Shown: positions 32,436 through 42,781 of the stretch, piece by piece
How positions within the stretch are numbered: position 1 is the first letter of the stretch
How the letters are laid out: each line of letters opens with the position of its first letter
Assembly: GCA_022885665.1 (NCBI GenBank)
Contig: JAGQDJ010000003.1
Coordinates: 593,711-657,710, forward strand
Direction: 5' to 3'
DNA length: 64,000 bases
Source of the DNA: Triops longicaudatus
Taxonomy: Eukaryota; Arthropoda; Branchiopoda; Notostraca; Triopsidae
Translations under genes and position numbers: made by a program
The notes under the pieces: generated by a model
The model's input: the letters and a program-made list of their open reading frames with translations, nothing else
Told to the model about the DNA's origin: nothing
Database searches by the model: none

Positions 32436-33398
32436 CGCTCAATTTGTGAATTTTCATATTACTTTAAAAGTTAAATACTTTTTCTGCCAATACCTTAATG
32501 CAGTGCTTCTCGATAATTTTCGCCCGTTACCCAAAATCCCCTATCAGAAAGCCGTTACCCAGATAATTTTAAAAATAAAAATAATAAAGTAAATTGCAAG
32601 TTTAAAACCCAAATCCAAACGGCTTTTTATGCAAATGAAGTTTCTTACCCACTATTGAGAAGCACTGCTCTAATGCAATACAGTAAAAGCTCGCTCTGTA
32701 TGTATATAGCGAGATATTATTGTATTAGTGTCTCTAGCCTCGCTGCAACGTCTTTTTATACAAGTGAGCTTGGATTGACTGCTTTGCTAAATAAAAGTTA
32801 AAACCTCAGAAAATGCCATTTGCGAAAAGAACCGCAAAAGTAAAAAGAAAAACTGTGGGAACGAGCTTGCCAGCTGTATACCGAACACATCTTGGTGGGA
32901 AGAATGACAATTCTTCGCTGGAGACCGTTGTTACATCTCCATAGAGCTTTTTTGTAACCTTTTTTTTTACTTCGAATTTCCTCATTGTCGCTTTCCTTAT
33001 CAGCAGCAGAGGCGTGAAGACCCCCGCCACTACACGAGAAGACTTTTAATGACACCAACGTATATCTTTCTATTACTATCTGCACCATGTCTCCCAATTC
33101 GCTTTCATTTGTACAAAATTTCGATGCTATCCATGTACAAGAATCTTGATTATTTGCCAACAAATTATGTACAGTACAAAAACGTCTTGACAGGCCCCGT
33201 TTAAAATGTAAGAAAATGCAAGGAAAAGGGTCCAATAAAGCTGCAGACACATAGCTGCTAGAATGGAAGAAACGTAGCAAAAATATATGTATAGCCATGA
33301 GATCGAATGTTTGGAAAGTCATTTTTTAAAACTGTGCGGGGCCCAACTCGCAAAGACTTATAATTAGTAGTCAAAGAATAAGCTTAGGATACATTTTT
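32436..33398. other. Intergenic / 3' flanks, with a MITE and small overlapping ORFs
   Basis: Convergent 3' flanks of the Ras-like gene (+) and the WH1/CRIB-like gene (-). Contains the hAT-like MITE (32501-32667). Two short ORFs overlap on opposite strands near 32814-33000 (44 codons on +, about 59 codons on - ending in a hydrophobic stretch); neither has independent support. Confidence 0.5.
32501..32667. mobile_element. hAT-like MITE with 8-bp target duplication
   Basis: The termini are CAGTGCTTCTCGATAA and, at the other end, the inverted TTGAGAAGCACTG. CAGTG-TTCTCAA-type ends are typical of hAT transposons. The 167-bp element has no coding capacity. Flanks ccttaatg (32493-32500) and ctctaatg (32668-32675) are an imperfect 8-bp duplication, the length hAT elements make. 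Confidence 0.75.
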
Positions 33399-34616
33399 TC
33401 ACATTTGGCTAGAATACAGCCGCTGAGGCTGCTTAGGACCGGGAACTAAAGCTTGCAAGGAGAAGAGTGAGCCCCAGTCTTGACTATCAACGCTGGTCAC
33501 GTGTTGGAAACAGCACGGTTGGGAAATATCCGACTTCTGGAGCAGTTTCTTCTTCTTGCCTTTGTCATTCGGACTTTTCTGGTTCGCTTTCGAAGACAGG
33601 CTACTGGAACTCTTCTGGAATAACTTGCGGGATTTGTGTTTGGGAGCCGAGAGGCTAATGTTAGCCGGGTCGGAGGTGAGTTGCTCGATGTAATGCAACA
33701 ACTGCTGCGCGGGGCGCGAATCATCGAAGCTGAACCCGGCCATCTGCCGGTGATCGGTGGATAAACGCATGGTGTGGAAAGCCGCATCCTGGGCTTCGTA
33801 GTTAGACAAATTGTCGATGACATCTTTCCATAAGGTGAAACCGGTGCCGCGTTCCGCTAAGACAAAGGTGATCCGGCGTCGGTCACGTGATTTGGTATCG
33901 CCCAAGTCCAGCAAAACCACCGGAATGCCGGTGTACTTGAGATCCCAAGAAGGAATCGTGACAGGTGTGGTTTGCTGGTGTTGTTGTTGCAGGAGATTGC
34001 TACACGATTTGGATAATTGCACCTTGGTCGATGACGTACTGAAATAGAGATTAGCTAACGACTTGCAGACAAAAACTTGGGTCTTGTGACCTTTGAAAAA
34101 CATTTCCACCCGGAGGAGCTCGCTGTCGGTTACTGCGTTGGAGTTACTCCGACGATGTTCGTTGTTGATGCGTTTCTCTGGCTTCGCGGTCTTCGACGTG
34201 ATAACGATGCCTTCGTCCTCGTCGTGCTTGCGGGTGAGCGTCTTGGGCATATGGTCGTTGAGATTGCGAAACGAGTCGTACCGCTCTCGGATTTGGTCCA
34301 CAGCCCGTTGCTCCAAAGGAAGCTTGTTGAGCTCCCTCGCTGATGAATAAATAGGTTCGGCATTAGAGTTACCGTGCTTCAGGTACCGGTTCGATGTGGA
34401 GGAGTAACTGGTGCCGGACCGAGAGGAGGAACGTGACCCGTTCGATGTGGAAGAACCGTGTTCGTAGCCCGACTCGCCTTCTAAATCAGACTTGAATGGC
34501 TGCGGATTAGGGTTCTCTGGTAAGTCGTCCTCACACGGCTGGTAGACAAACAAATGCGGGGTAGACGAGTAGGGGTACATGCGAGTGCCTTGTGGTAAAG
34601 CACTCCGGGACCACAT
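33399..34616 (-). CDS. WH1/PH-like and CRIB-like domain protein (single exon)
   Basis: An uninterrupted 405-codon frame with an ATG at 34616. The N-terminal third is low-complexity Ser/Gly/Arg-rich (about residues 50-80). A folded segment at about 165-315 includes ELLRVEMFFKGHKTQVFVC, IPVVLLDLGDTKSRDRRRIT and GTGFTLWKDVIDNLSNY, which reads like a PH/WH1-type beta-rich domain followed by a helix. After a Lys-rich linker, the segment DISQPCCFQHVTSVD fits the core of a Cdc42/Rac-binding (CRIB) motif, ISxPxxFxHxxHV, but with Ser for the second His. I infer a cytoskeletal or Rho-GTPase effector role; I do not recognise a named family. The lack of introns is unusual for this window. Confidence 0.75.
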   Translation of the reverse strand: MWSRSALPQGTRMYPYSSTPHLFVYQPCEDDLPENPNPQPFKSDLEGESGYEHGSSTSNGSRSSSRSGTSYSSTSNRYLKHGNSNAEPIYSSARELNKLPLEQRAVDQIRERYDSFRNLNDHMPKTLTRKHDEDEGIVITSKTAKPEKRINNEHRRSNSNAVTDSELLRVEMFFKGHKTQVFVCKSLANLYFSTSSTKVQLSKSCSNLLQQQHQQTTPVTIPSWDLKYTGIPVVLLDLGDTKSRDRRRITFVLAERGTGFTLWKDVIDNLSNYEAQDAAFHTMRLSTDHRQMAGFSFDDSRPAQQLLHYIEQLTSDPANISLSAPKHKSRKLFQKSSSSLSSKANQKSPNDKGKKKKLLQKSDISQPCCFQHVTSVDSQDWGSLFSLQALVPGPKQPQRLYSSQM

Positions 34617-34892
34617 GGTTGATCTTTCGACTTTTTGTTACAAAACAAGGTATAACTGAGTCAACGTTCGGATCCAAGGTCCGGTTCCCCTTTTTGCTGC
34701 AAGAAACCCTTCTTTTTGTGGTAATCCTGCTGGTAAGGGTACGGTACGCAGGTAACTTATCGTGGAGCTAGAAAAATTGCAGGACCTGTTTCTTGCACCA
34801 TTACCATACAAGGGCTTGTAGATCGGAGCGATTTGAGACCGTCGAGATGTTTTTGGATAAAGACGTTTGGCATTTGCAACCCCACGCACGTT

Positions 34893-35084
34893 TTACTCGG
34901 CACTATAGGTTACACTGATAACTGACGTCATGTCCAGTTCACAGGACTGTTTACAAGTAAAGTCTTCACAGAGTTGGTATTCTAATCCCGTGGGTGTCGT
35001 TTCCCAGAAAACACCTTCTTTAACATTCCCTTTGCAGTTCTGTTCAGGCGTCCATTTTTTCCCCGGAAATTCTAAAAGAAACAA
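34893..35084 (-). CDS. Possible 3' exon of a secreted or receptor ectodomain protein
   Basis: A good acceptor (tttcttttag) precedes an open frame of about 63 codons to a stop at 34893. The peptide has WTPEQNC, then GVFWETTPTGLEYQLC, then two further cysteines (FTCKQSCELD). The G-x-x-W-x-x-T-x-x-G-x(6)-C spacing recalls hormone-receptor (HRM) or sushi-type modules. No upstream exon was found, so this may be an isolated or relic exon. Confidence 0.3.
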   Translation of the reverse strand: MFLLEFPGKKWTPEQNCKGNVKEGVFWETTPTGLEYQLCEDFTCKQSCELDMTSVISVTYSAE

Positions 35085-36250
35085 AAAAATCGATTTTGAG
35101 AATTCCTTCTCGCTCCGGGTTTTATGACCGATACTTCGTAGCATACTTCAAGTATCTCTCCTTTTTTTATATTTGCTATTTGAAGACAGGGAAAACCCAA
35201 AGGATTGTACTGGGTCATTCAGATCCGTCACACACACCGCAAGATATGGGAAATGACACGTATACGGTCGTGCGTGTTTCTTTGGGGATTTCTAGTTTGC
35301 GGTCAGTTAATAGGGAACTAGTAAGGAAATGAGCTTAGACAATATTCCAATGCGTCAAGCTTTGTTTATTTTTTTGTTTGTTTGTTTTTTTTTTTGCCCG
35401 TTCCTACGAAATATGCCGTATAAGGTAAAACAAAAATTCCCTACGTAAGCTTGACTTACAATTTGTAAATAAGTTTGAAGCGTAAACTAAACTTTCGCTG
35501 CTGTGGGTACATCAGCATGGTTGCTATTATCTGGAAATGGAACACTGCTGTTCACAGCCCCTCCAAGTCTTCACGAGGGTTTTTCTACAGGGGCCAATTT
35601 ACATTGAACGCTTCCGATATCTAAACAATACGTTCAAGTAACCCCAGCGCAAGGACCCCATTTGTTTTTAATACCAAGTCCACTTTTAGCTGTCGAGAGC
35701 GTCGACTGTTAGCCACCGGTTATCCCCATGAGGGTTTTTGGAAAGAAACATAATGCTAAGAGCGGCGATGATGGAGAAACCGCATTCCATCGACACTCCT
35801 GGATCGCGCGGCAGTGCTAGAAGATGGACCAACATGGGTTTGATGTTTCTAGGAGAAAGTCGACCACGTAACGAAAGTCCTGAGCGGTGCCGACAGGCTT
35901 GGATATGCTAAATATGAATATGTGTGACTCATCGCAAATGTAACTAACCCCCTAGACAAACTAGAAGACCCAAGGGTTCAATGACAATATGTGAAAAGTA
36001 ACTATGGTAACCCTATATGGGGACTAATTTAGCTATGGTGGGAAGCTTTTCATTCATTAACAAAAATGAATAAGACTGACGCCAACGCCGCAGACGAAAG
36101 AATAGTCCCTTACTTCATTGACACGGTGCCTGATTTTTAAGTGGATAGGGGCGACATGTGAGATGACACCACGGGTATTTTTTTTAAAGTTCTTGGAGAA
36201 GAGGACATGAAGGCAATTAGACAAGTTGTCAGGATATTCTGCCGAAAAGC

Positions 36251-37615
36251 TTAACGTTTCTCTTCCGTTTGTACAAATGCGACGAGAATGTAGTTACACG
36301 AAGCCGTGTTATGCTCCTTTTGCCGGAAATTCAAATCGACCGAGTCCTTCCGGTTTTTAAGTACGTAAGATTTGCACGGAAAGGTAAATGTCGTCCGTGA
36401 CATTGAAGTTCGCGGCAATTTAATGCAAGAATAATCACCGAGTTTCACGGTGAGTTGAAATTGTGAGCACATAAAAACTTTTTTGTTGAAAAGCTTAACA
36501 CTCTTACCTCAACGTTATGGAGAAACTTAAATTGTAGTTTAGTCCAAATCCACTACAGTTTTCTGAGCTTGTTAGTAATCTCACAATTAACTTCCAGAGG
36601 AACTAATAAACTAGCACGAAATTCCCTTTGGTCCGTAGAAGAATCCAAGAGTCTGAAAAATTGTGTGCCGTTAACGCTCACGAGCGAAGCCACACTGCAT
36701 TGTATCTTCACTGTGGCGAACTCGTTTTGCTGTGAGCGGATTTTCGTTCGAAACATCCTGCCCTTTGCTGGCTCTGCCCTGGGCCAAACCTTCTCTCGGA
36801 TCGCTCAATGCCAGCGCAGTGGTTTTCGGGGTGGTTCAAAACGCACCAACGAATGTTTCGTTTCCTATCCCTTTTGTCCTGACGTCATATCCTTCAATTA
36901 AAGAACCCCACTAGGAATATGCTTTCTAAATATAAATATTTTCATTCCGCGAATTATGGATATTCAAATGTTTCAGCGAAATTTATACAAAATATACATA
37001 GCGTAGAATTTACTTTCTTTTCATCGTTCCGTCTTGACGTGTCAAAATGCAAACCACTCATGCAGTGCGCTATGTCTTGAGTCACCGAAGCTCAAATAAC
37101 AAGCCAAGGCTTCACCTTGCACTGAAATAATGTTTCTCTCTTTAGCAGCAACTACGCGATAACCACGTAACCTTGTACTTATTCAAACAGACAATAAGGA
37201 AGATACTGCGTTCGGAAAAGCCAGTCTTAACTCCGACAAACAATGGTGATAAATGTCCTCTTTTCTGAACGCGAAAGAATTGAACCTGAAATTATAGATG
37301 TGTACCGTATGGGTAAAGCATTCCAAGACGGGGATAAATGGCACGCCTACCTTTCATGACCTATCAAGTATCTGCAATGACTTGTCAAATACTTCCTGTC
37401 ATGACTAGACAAGCTTTCCAGTATAACACCACTTCTCACGCTTTCCAGGATTAAAAACTGTTTTCTTTCCATAACCAGCTTTTAATTAACGTAACATACC
37501 TTACCACCGAAGTGAAAACACTGCCTAATACGAGCGCATTCTTGTTCTCCAATTGCACTAGATTGACAATACACGTGATCCAGATCCAAAGATAAAACGT
37601 TCGCATCCTATGCAT
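36251..37615 (-). CDS. Possible secreted-protein gene, exon structure unresolved
   Basis: Candidate first exon 37615-37505 starts ATG and encodes a signal-peptide-like N-terminus (MRTFYLWIWITCIVNLVQL) ending in a strong gtaagg donor. Further frames that look coding are 37296-37200 (after an atttcag acceptor), 36740-36550 (VKIQCSVASLVSVNGTQFF) and 36500-36251 (FQLTVKLGDYSCIKLP to CNYILVAFVQTEEKR, then stop). They are beta-strand-like with scattered Cys, suggesting a small secreted beta-rich protein. Phases between the third and fourth segments could not be reconciled. Confidence 0.25.
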
Positions 37616-39726
37616 TTTAAATTGCGATCCTGACCTTTTGACCTTTTCTAAAGCGAACTAATAGAGGTCTTGTGCGAATTGGCTTGAAAGGAAAGGGTTG
37701 GCTGACCTTCAAATGTCGGATAAAAACGCTGATTGGACTGATACCCACAAGGCTTTTGCAAAGATGGGGTAAAAACTCGTTTTCACTGGCTTTCAGCTTA
37801 TTCTACGTGAAACTCGGAAAGTTTCTCACGCAAAGCTTCAAAGGTCAAAAGGTTCGTTACGACAAAGGAGACTCCACCAAAACATGCATTGTCAGCGTAG
37901 TCTTAGTATCTTCGCCTGGCTTCATATTATGCTTAATCTGCCAATTGTTCCCACCACTTTCACAACAATTCCAGTCTGCTCAGTACTGGCTTGAAACTCC
38001 CATTCTTAGCATAAAATTATACCAACAGTTTAAGGTTCTCCCAAATTAGTTCGTTAAAATTAATGTAATTGAAATAATTCCATAATCAATAAAAATTGAT
38101 CCTTCAATGCTATAAAACTTCTTAAAAATGAAAAACACTTGCAAAACTGCATTAGTGCTTTAGTTAGCATAATTTTTTTACCAGTGTTTGCCAATCCCGA
38201 AAAAAGCCAGAAGATCCAACTTGGCATTACCTCACCCTGACCATGGGGCTTCTTCTGTACCTTTAACAACAAGTGCCTTTGTCTGGACCTTTCTTGTACT
38301 GAATAGGGATTTTTTCGCTTTTCACCTCACAAACAAGAATAGGTTTAACGCTTCGGGCGATTTGAAAGCATGGGTAGCTCAAACTTTTTTTCTTGTTTTA
38401 TTTTTTCCTGTTTCATCCCTCAACAACTCATCCTTCCTCTTTTTTTTGTGTGCTTCATTCGTACCGAAACTCTTTGTGTGGGTGATCTTGCAGAAGGACA
38501 CGCTACGACGTGATGCAAATGTAAGGTGCTTCACGAGCTTATTTACGATCATCTTTCCATTAAAGCCTCTGGAACGACAATAACTTTCCGGCTCTCTACA
38601 CAAAGTACATGTGAGACCACTATTATTTCCCATGCCGAAACGTGAAACGAGCAAGCCAAGAAATACAAACGAGAAGCTCTATCAAGTTAGATAAGGAAAA
38701 TCTATATGTGGTGATTTTAAACGTTCTATTTCTCCAAAAGACCTTTTCCTGACAGTTATAAAACACTAAAAAACGGAAGGGACGGCGACTATAGATGCCG
38801 AAAAGAAAGTAAGGAAAAAAGTGAGCCAATCTGGGCCAGTAGGTCGATGGCCCTTAGCTCTTGAAATTCGTTCAAGAAGTACTTGCAAAGTTTGTGTTTT
38901 TTCAGCTTGGCCAATTTCGCAACTTATAGCGCTAGAAAATTTGCACGCATTGACTGTATGCTCTTTAGGTGATAAATCGCGAAATGTTGAATAAACAGGG
39001 CAACCAAGGCTTTCGGGATACTGAAATAAAATTACACAATTTTCTCACGCCTTTGTTTTCACTTTTCGGGTCAGACGACTCTGGCTTCTAACCTTTAATT
39101 ACTTTTTTTTGTACATGTAAGTAGGCATTACTTGAGAAGAAAGCGGTTCGCCCAGTCAGGGACGTGAATTTTATTACCTCACAACTCAATAAGTAGAGAC
39201 AAAAGGTGTTCGAGAACAATTAGGTCTATGATATAAGTCCTCGTCATGGAGTAAGGTCATATTTCCTTTGCGCAACAATCGTGAAGGCGACATATCTTCA
39301 ATGCTTCCTGCAGCGAAGCGTAAATACGGGATTCAAGTTTTGGACTTGGGGGAAATTCTCGAGTCCGAGGAGTCACCGTGAGTCAAGCCGACCGAGACTC
39401 CCTTCCTCCGGGGAGGCCTCACTGTCAACGGTGCCTATCCCCGGGTCAGATCAGTCTGGTCTCGCCGGTTTTGTCTCACAAAGGCGGGAGTGCTTCCCAC
39501 AACAAACGTTTCGGGAGGGTTAAGGGACTTTGAATTTCCCTATTCTTCTTCACCTATGTGAAAGTCTTCAAAATTCACTGAGTTTGAAATTAGAATGGGC
39601 GGTATCGTAGCGAGCTTAGTAACCTCTAGTTGGTCAAAAAGTAACTAGCTACGCTGCAAAAACAGGACAACATACCGTTGGGCGCCAGAACAAACTAGCT
39701 TTGTTAGTTGGCCTTTTTCTCAGAAA

Positions 39727-42643
39727 ATGGCAAACAAGGATTTTTCGGGGACTACATTCAATGAACAATCAGTGCGAACAGATTTGACTGTAACGTGCAG
39801 TTCAGTTAGTGATAATAGTGTAGATACGGAAGATAATTCCTTGGCTTTGTTGGGTTTAAGTAATGTTGTATCTCCACAGCAACGACTCGCCTACCTTGAA
39901 AACCAGACAAAACTATTAGAAACCCAATTGTCCCGAAAATGCTTGATGCTAAAAATCATGGGAGACAATTTAAAGGCTGCAGAAAGTAGGCACGCCCAAG
40001 AATTGTCTTCCCTAAATGCAGAAAAAGCTGCGATGGAACTCAAACATAAAAGTGATATAGAGGCAGAAAGACAATACCTCCACAAATTCCAAGAACAGGT
40101 GAAGAACGAAATGTCTGTTATCCTTAAGAAGCAAAAGACCCTGGAAGTTACCAATGAAAGGTAAAATTCTGAAAATTTTAAGCCACTTTGCAGTGTGCTG
40201 GTGATCACAAATTCAAATGTTAAACAAAACTCTGTGCGTAGCTTTGCTAAGTACTTTTCAACACGTGAAACATCAGCCGTGATCGTCTAGTGGTTAGGAC
40301 CCTGCGTTGTGGCCGCAGTAACCCAGGTTCGAATCCTGGTCACGGCACTCTTTTTTTCCCTTCGTTTCGTCTCGAGTACATGTATTACTCATAGTTTTCA
40401 TAAATATGTATTATTCGTTAAAAATTTTGGCATTTTGTAAATTTTTAAGTACTATTTAATTATTTTAAAAAATATGTTTATGTCACTTTTTAATTTTTTT
40501 TCTCAAGGCTGCAGATGGAAGAAACTCGAAGAAAAGAATATTTGGACAACTTGATTTTGCAAGAAAGAGATTTCAAGGAAAGTTTAAATACAAGCGAGCT
40601 ACCTTTACCTGAGTATGCAGCCCTCAAAGTGCGAGAAATTCGGAAACTATACGAAGAAAGAGACAAGGGCAATAAAGAATTGCAATTCACGCTGGACAAA
40701 CTTCGCGCTGAGAATATGCGATTGCAGTCCGATTTTCTCGCCATGAAATCTACCAAAGAAGAAATTCAGCAGAAATTCAAAGAAGCTTTGGAAGAGTTGT
40801 CAACTGCAAAATCAAGCCTGACGAGTAATTTGTTCACTTACGATACTTTTGTGGCTTTGCAAAAAGAGCGGAACGATTTAAGGACAGTTTTGGATGAAGT
40901 ACAACGCCGACTGAAAAACTCTCAAGTACAGCTTTTGGAAGTGACAGAATTGCGAAAGTTGAATACTGAAGCACAGCGAAGCCAAGAAGCTCTGATGAAA
41001 GAGTTAAACGCCGTTCAATCGGAGTTAGACAACGCTCGACTAGAAAATCAAGCACTGAGGACAGAGAAGAGGAAAATTGCCAGGGAATATTACAATCAGA
41101 AGAAGAGGTTCGCTGAAGTGACGTAAGTCGAAAATAAAATTGAAGTAAAGCGTTTTAATGAGCTGGTGGATTAGGAACGAAGCTCAAGAAAAGCTCAAAG
41201 CCGAATTGGAGCGATTGAAAGAAACCACACGCGTTCAGCTACGCGAGTGCTCTTCAGCGGATAAGAACGTTGTTGCCCAGTTGGAAATGGCAAGGGATCG
41301 AGCCATACAGGAGCGAAACACTTTGGAGAAAAAGTAATTTTGCTTGATGTCTAAAAGTTGAATTTCAATGTGACAAGTTGAATTTCAGTCCGAAACCTTT
41401 ATTTAACGTCCTCTCGAAACAGGTGCCACGCCTACCAGCAACAGTTGTACTCCGTGGAGAATGCTCTACGAGTGAAAGAATTTGAAGTGGATAAGAGCGA
41501 GTTACTTCGGCAAGAATTAACGAGGAAAATCAGTGCATTGGAGACTACCAAACTTAACTTGCAGCACTCGTTAGAAGTACTCATTATGCTCGATATTTCT
41601 TCGCGTTTTTTTCTCGTAAATTGTACCTTCATTTATGTTGATATATCTGGCCTAGAAATCAAATATGGACAACCATAAAGAAAATCTCCGATTAGTAAAT
41701 CAAAACCGAACATTGTCAAAAAACATCCAAGAATTACAGGTGCGCTTAGAAGAGCAGAAAATCATCGCCCGAGAACTGGAAGAAGCTTTTGTACAAGTTA
41801 CAGCTATAGCAGGTACGAGTGTCTGAATTCTTGAAACTCCCACGTTTAAACATCACCTTCCCTCGTCCTTTTCTAGGAAATTAACATCTTTTTGCTATTT
41901 CTGAATAGTATAATGAAATTCCCTTGAAAATTATGTAACGTTTTTGCTTTCCACTTACCAGAACAGAAAATCATCTTCCATTAACGTGTATTTTAATTTC
42001 ACTTGCACTGAACAAGCCATGCTCATGCCTGCGAAATTAAAAAAAGGAATAATAAAAATGAAACATAAAATTAAATAAATAATAATAATAGTAAAAAAAT
42101 CAAAAATAAAATAATAAGTCACTTGTATATGAAAACTATTATTATTATTTTTTTTACAGAGGACAGTGACGTTTTAAACATCTCACCAATGCTGCAACGC
42201 CAATTCAAGCAAAGCCAAGAAACGGGGCGTCGCCTAACAGAACTGGAGAGCGTCAACCGCATCTTGAATCAAACTCTCCAGAACGCTCAGAAGAAGCTGG
42301 CTCATTTAGAAGAAGACCTCCACTCGAAAGACAAAATCCTTCATGGTCTTTCCACAAGTGCTGCACCACAGACATTGTCGCTAATCCACGAAAAAGACGC
42401 GCAAATTCGTCAATTACGATCTTTGTTGGAAGCCAAAGAATGCCAATTACTGGACTCGATCAGAGAGCTCGAAAAGCTGCGGCAAACTAACCAACGCTTA
42501 ACGGAGGGTAAAACGCACATTGCATAATTTATTTTATGCACGACTCATCTCCTTTTGTGTACCTAGATTTGGAACAAATCCTGCAAAACCGACAGGAGAT
42601 TGAAAAGCTTAAAAAACAGTTGGAGCAAGATTGGGCGCAATAA
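39727..42643 (+). CDS. PIBF1: Progesterone-induced-blocking factor 1 / CEP90-like coiled-coil protein
   Basis: A centriolar-satellite and distal-appendage scaffold (CEP90) needed for ciliogenesis in animals. Exons 39727-40160, 40508-41122, 41175-41333, 41423-41576, 41656-41812, 42160-42507 and 42567-42643 give about 647 residues, somewhat shorter than the vertebrate protein. Nearly the whole chain is predicted coiled coil (high Glu, Lys, Leu, Gln). The assignment rests on co-linear landmarks with PIBF1: an acidic Ser-rich start, RLAYLENQTKLLETQLSRK, EMSVILKKQKTLEVTNERLQ, the loop LPLPEYAALKVREI, and the ends of the long central coil. Coiled coils align promiscuously, so the ortholog call is good but not certain. 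A tRNA-His is nested in intron 1. It is convergent with TBCK, with stops 138 bp apart. Confidence 0.8.
40276..40347 (+). tRNA. tRNA-His (GTG)
   Basis: Acceptor GCCGTGA pairs with TCACGGC. The D arm is TCGTCTAGTGGTTAGGA, the anticodon stem CTGCG/CGCAG encloses TTGTGGC with anticodon GTG, and the T arm is CCAGG/TTCGAAT/CCTGG. All stems pair. It lies in PIBF1 intron 1, same strand, and is followed by a T run. Confidence 0.95.
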
Positions 42644-42673
42644 TAACTGCTGGCTTCGTTTATTTTTTTATTC

Positions 42674-42699
42674 TTTTTTTTTTTGGGGGGGGGGGGGGG
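42674..42699. repeat. T11-G15 homopolymer junction
   Basis: Eleven T followed by fifteen G, between the convergent stop codons of PIBF1 and TBCK. Long G runs are rare in this AT-rich window and are prone to assembly-length error. Confidence 0.8.
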
Positions 42700-42781
42700 A
42701 TTTCGTAAGCCTGTGAACAGACTCAAAAAGACCACACGATTCAGCTGTATAAATCTCAAAACGATAAATATTTCTTTCTTT

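Larger units (their letters stand above)
34617..39726. other. Gene-poor 5 kb with weak exon candidates only
   Basis: Between the WH1/CRIB-like gene and PIBF1. Possible minus-strand exons are listed separately (34893-35084; 36251-37615). Other open frames look random. A T-rich tract with gttt repeats lies near 35365-35395, and a relatively GC-rich stretch occurs at 39350-39510, possibly the PIBF1 promoter or 5' UTR. Confidence 0.5.

Noticed and set aside
32798..33322. 174-codon minus-strand ORF
   Set aside because: Composition looks random, it lies in the 3' region of the single-exon gene, and it overlaps other equally weak frames.
37672..38049. 125-codon plus-strand ORF
   Set aside because: No motif, no splice sites, and an equally open region on the other strand; treated as chance.
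39281..39523. 80-codon ORF just upstream of PIBF1
   Set aside because: It lies in a locally GC-richer stretch where stop codons are fewer; more likely promoter or 5' UTR than coding.
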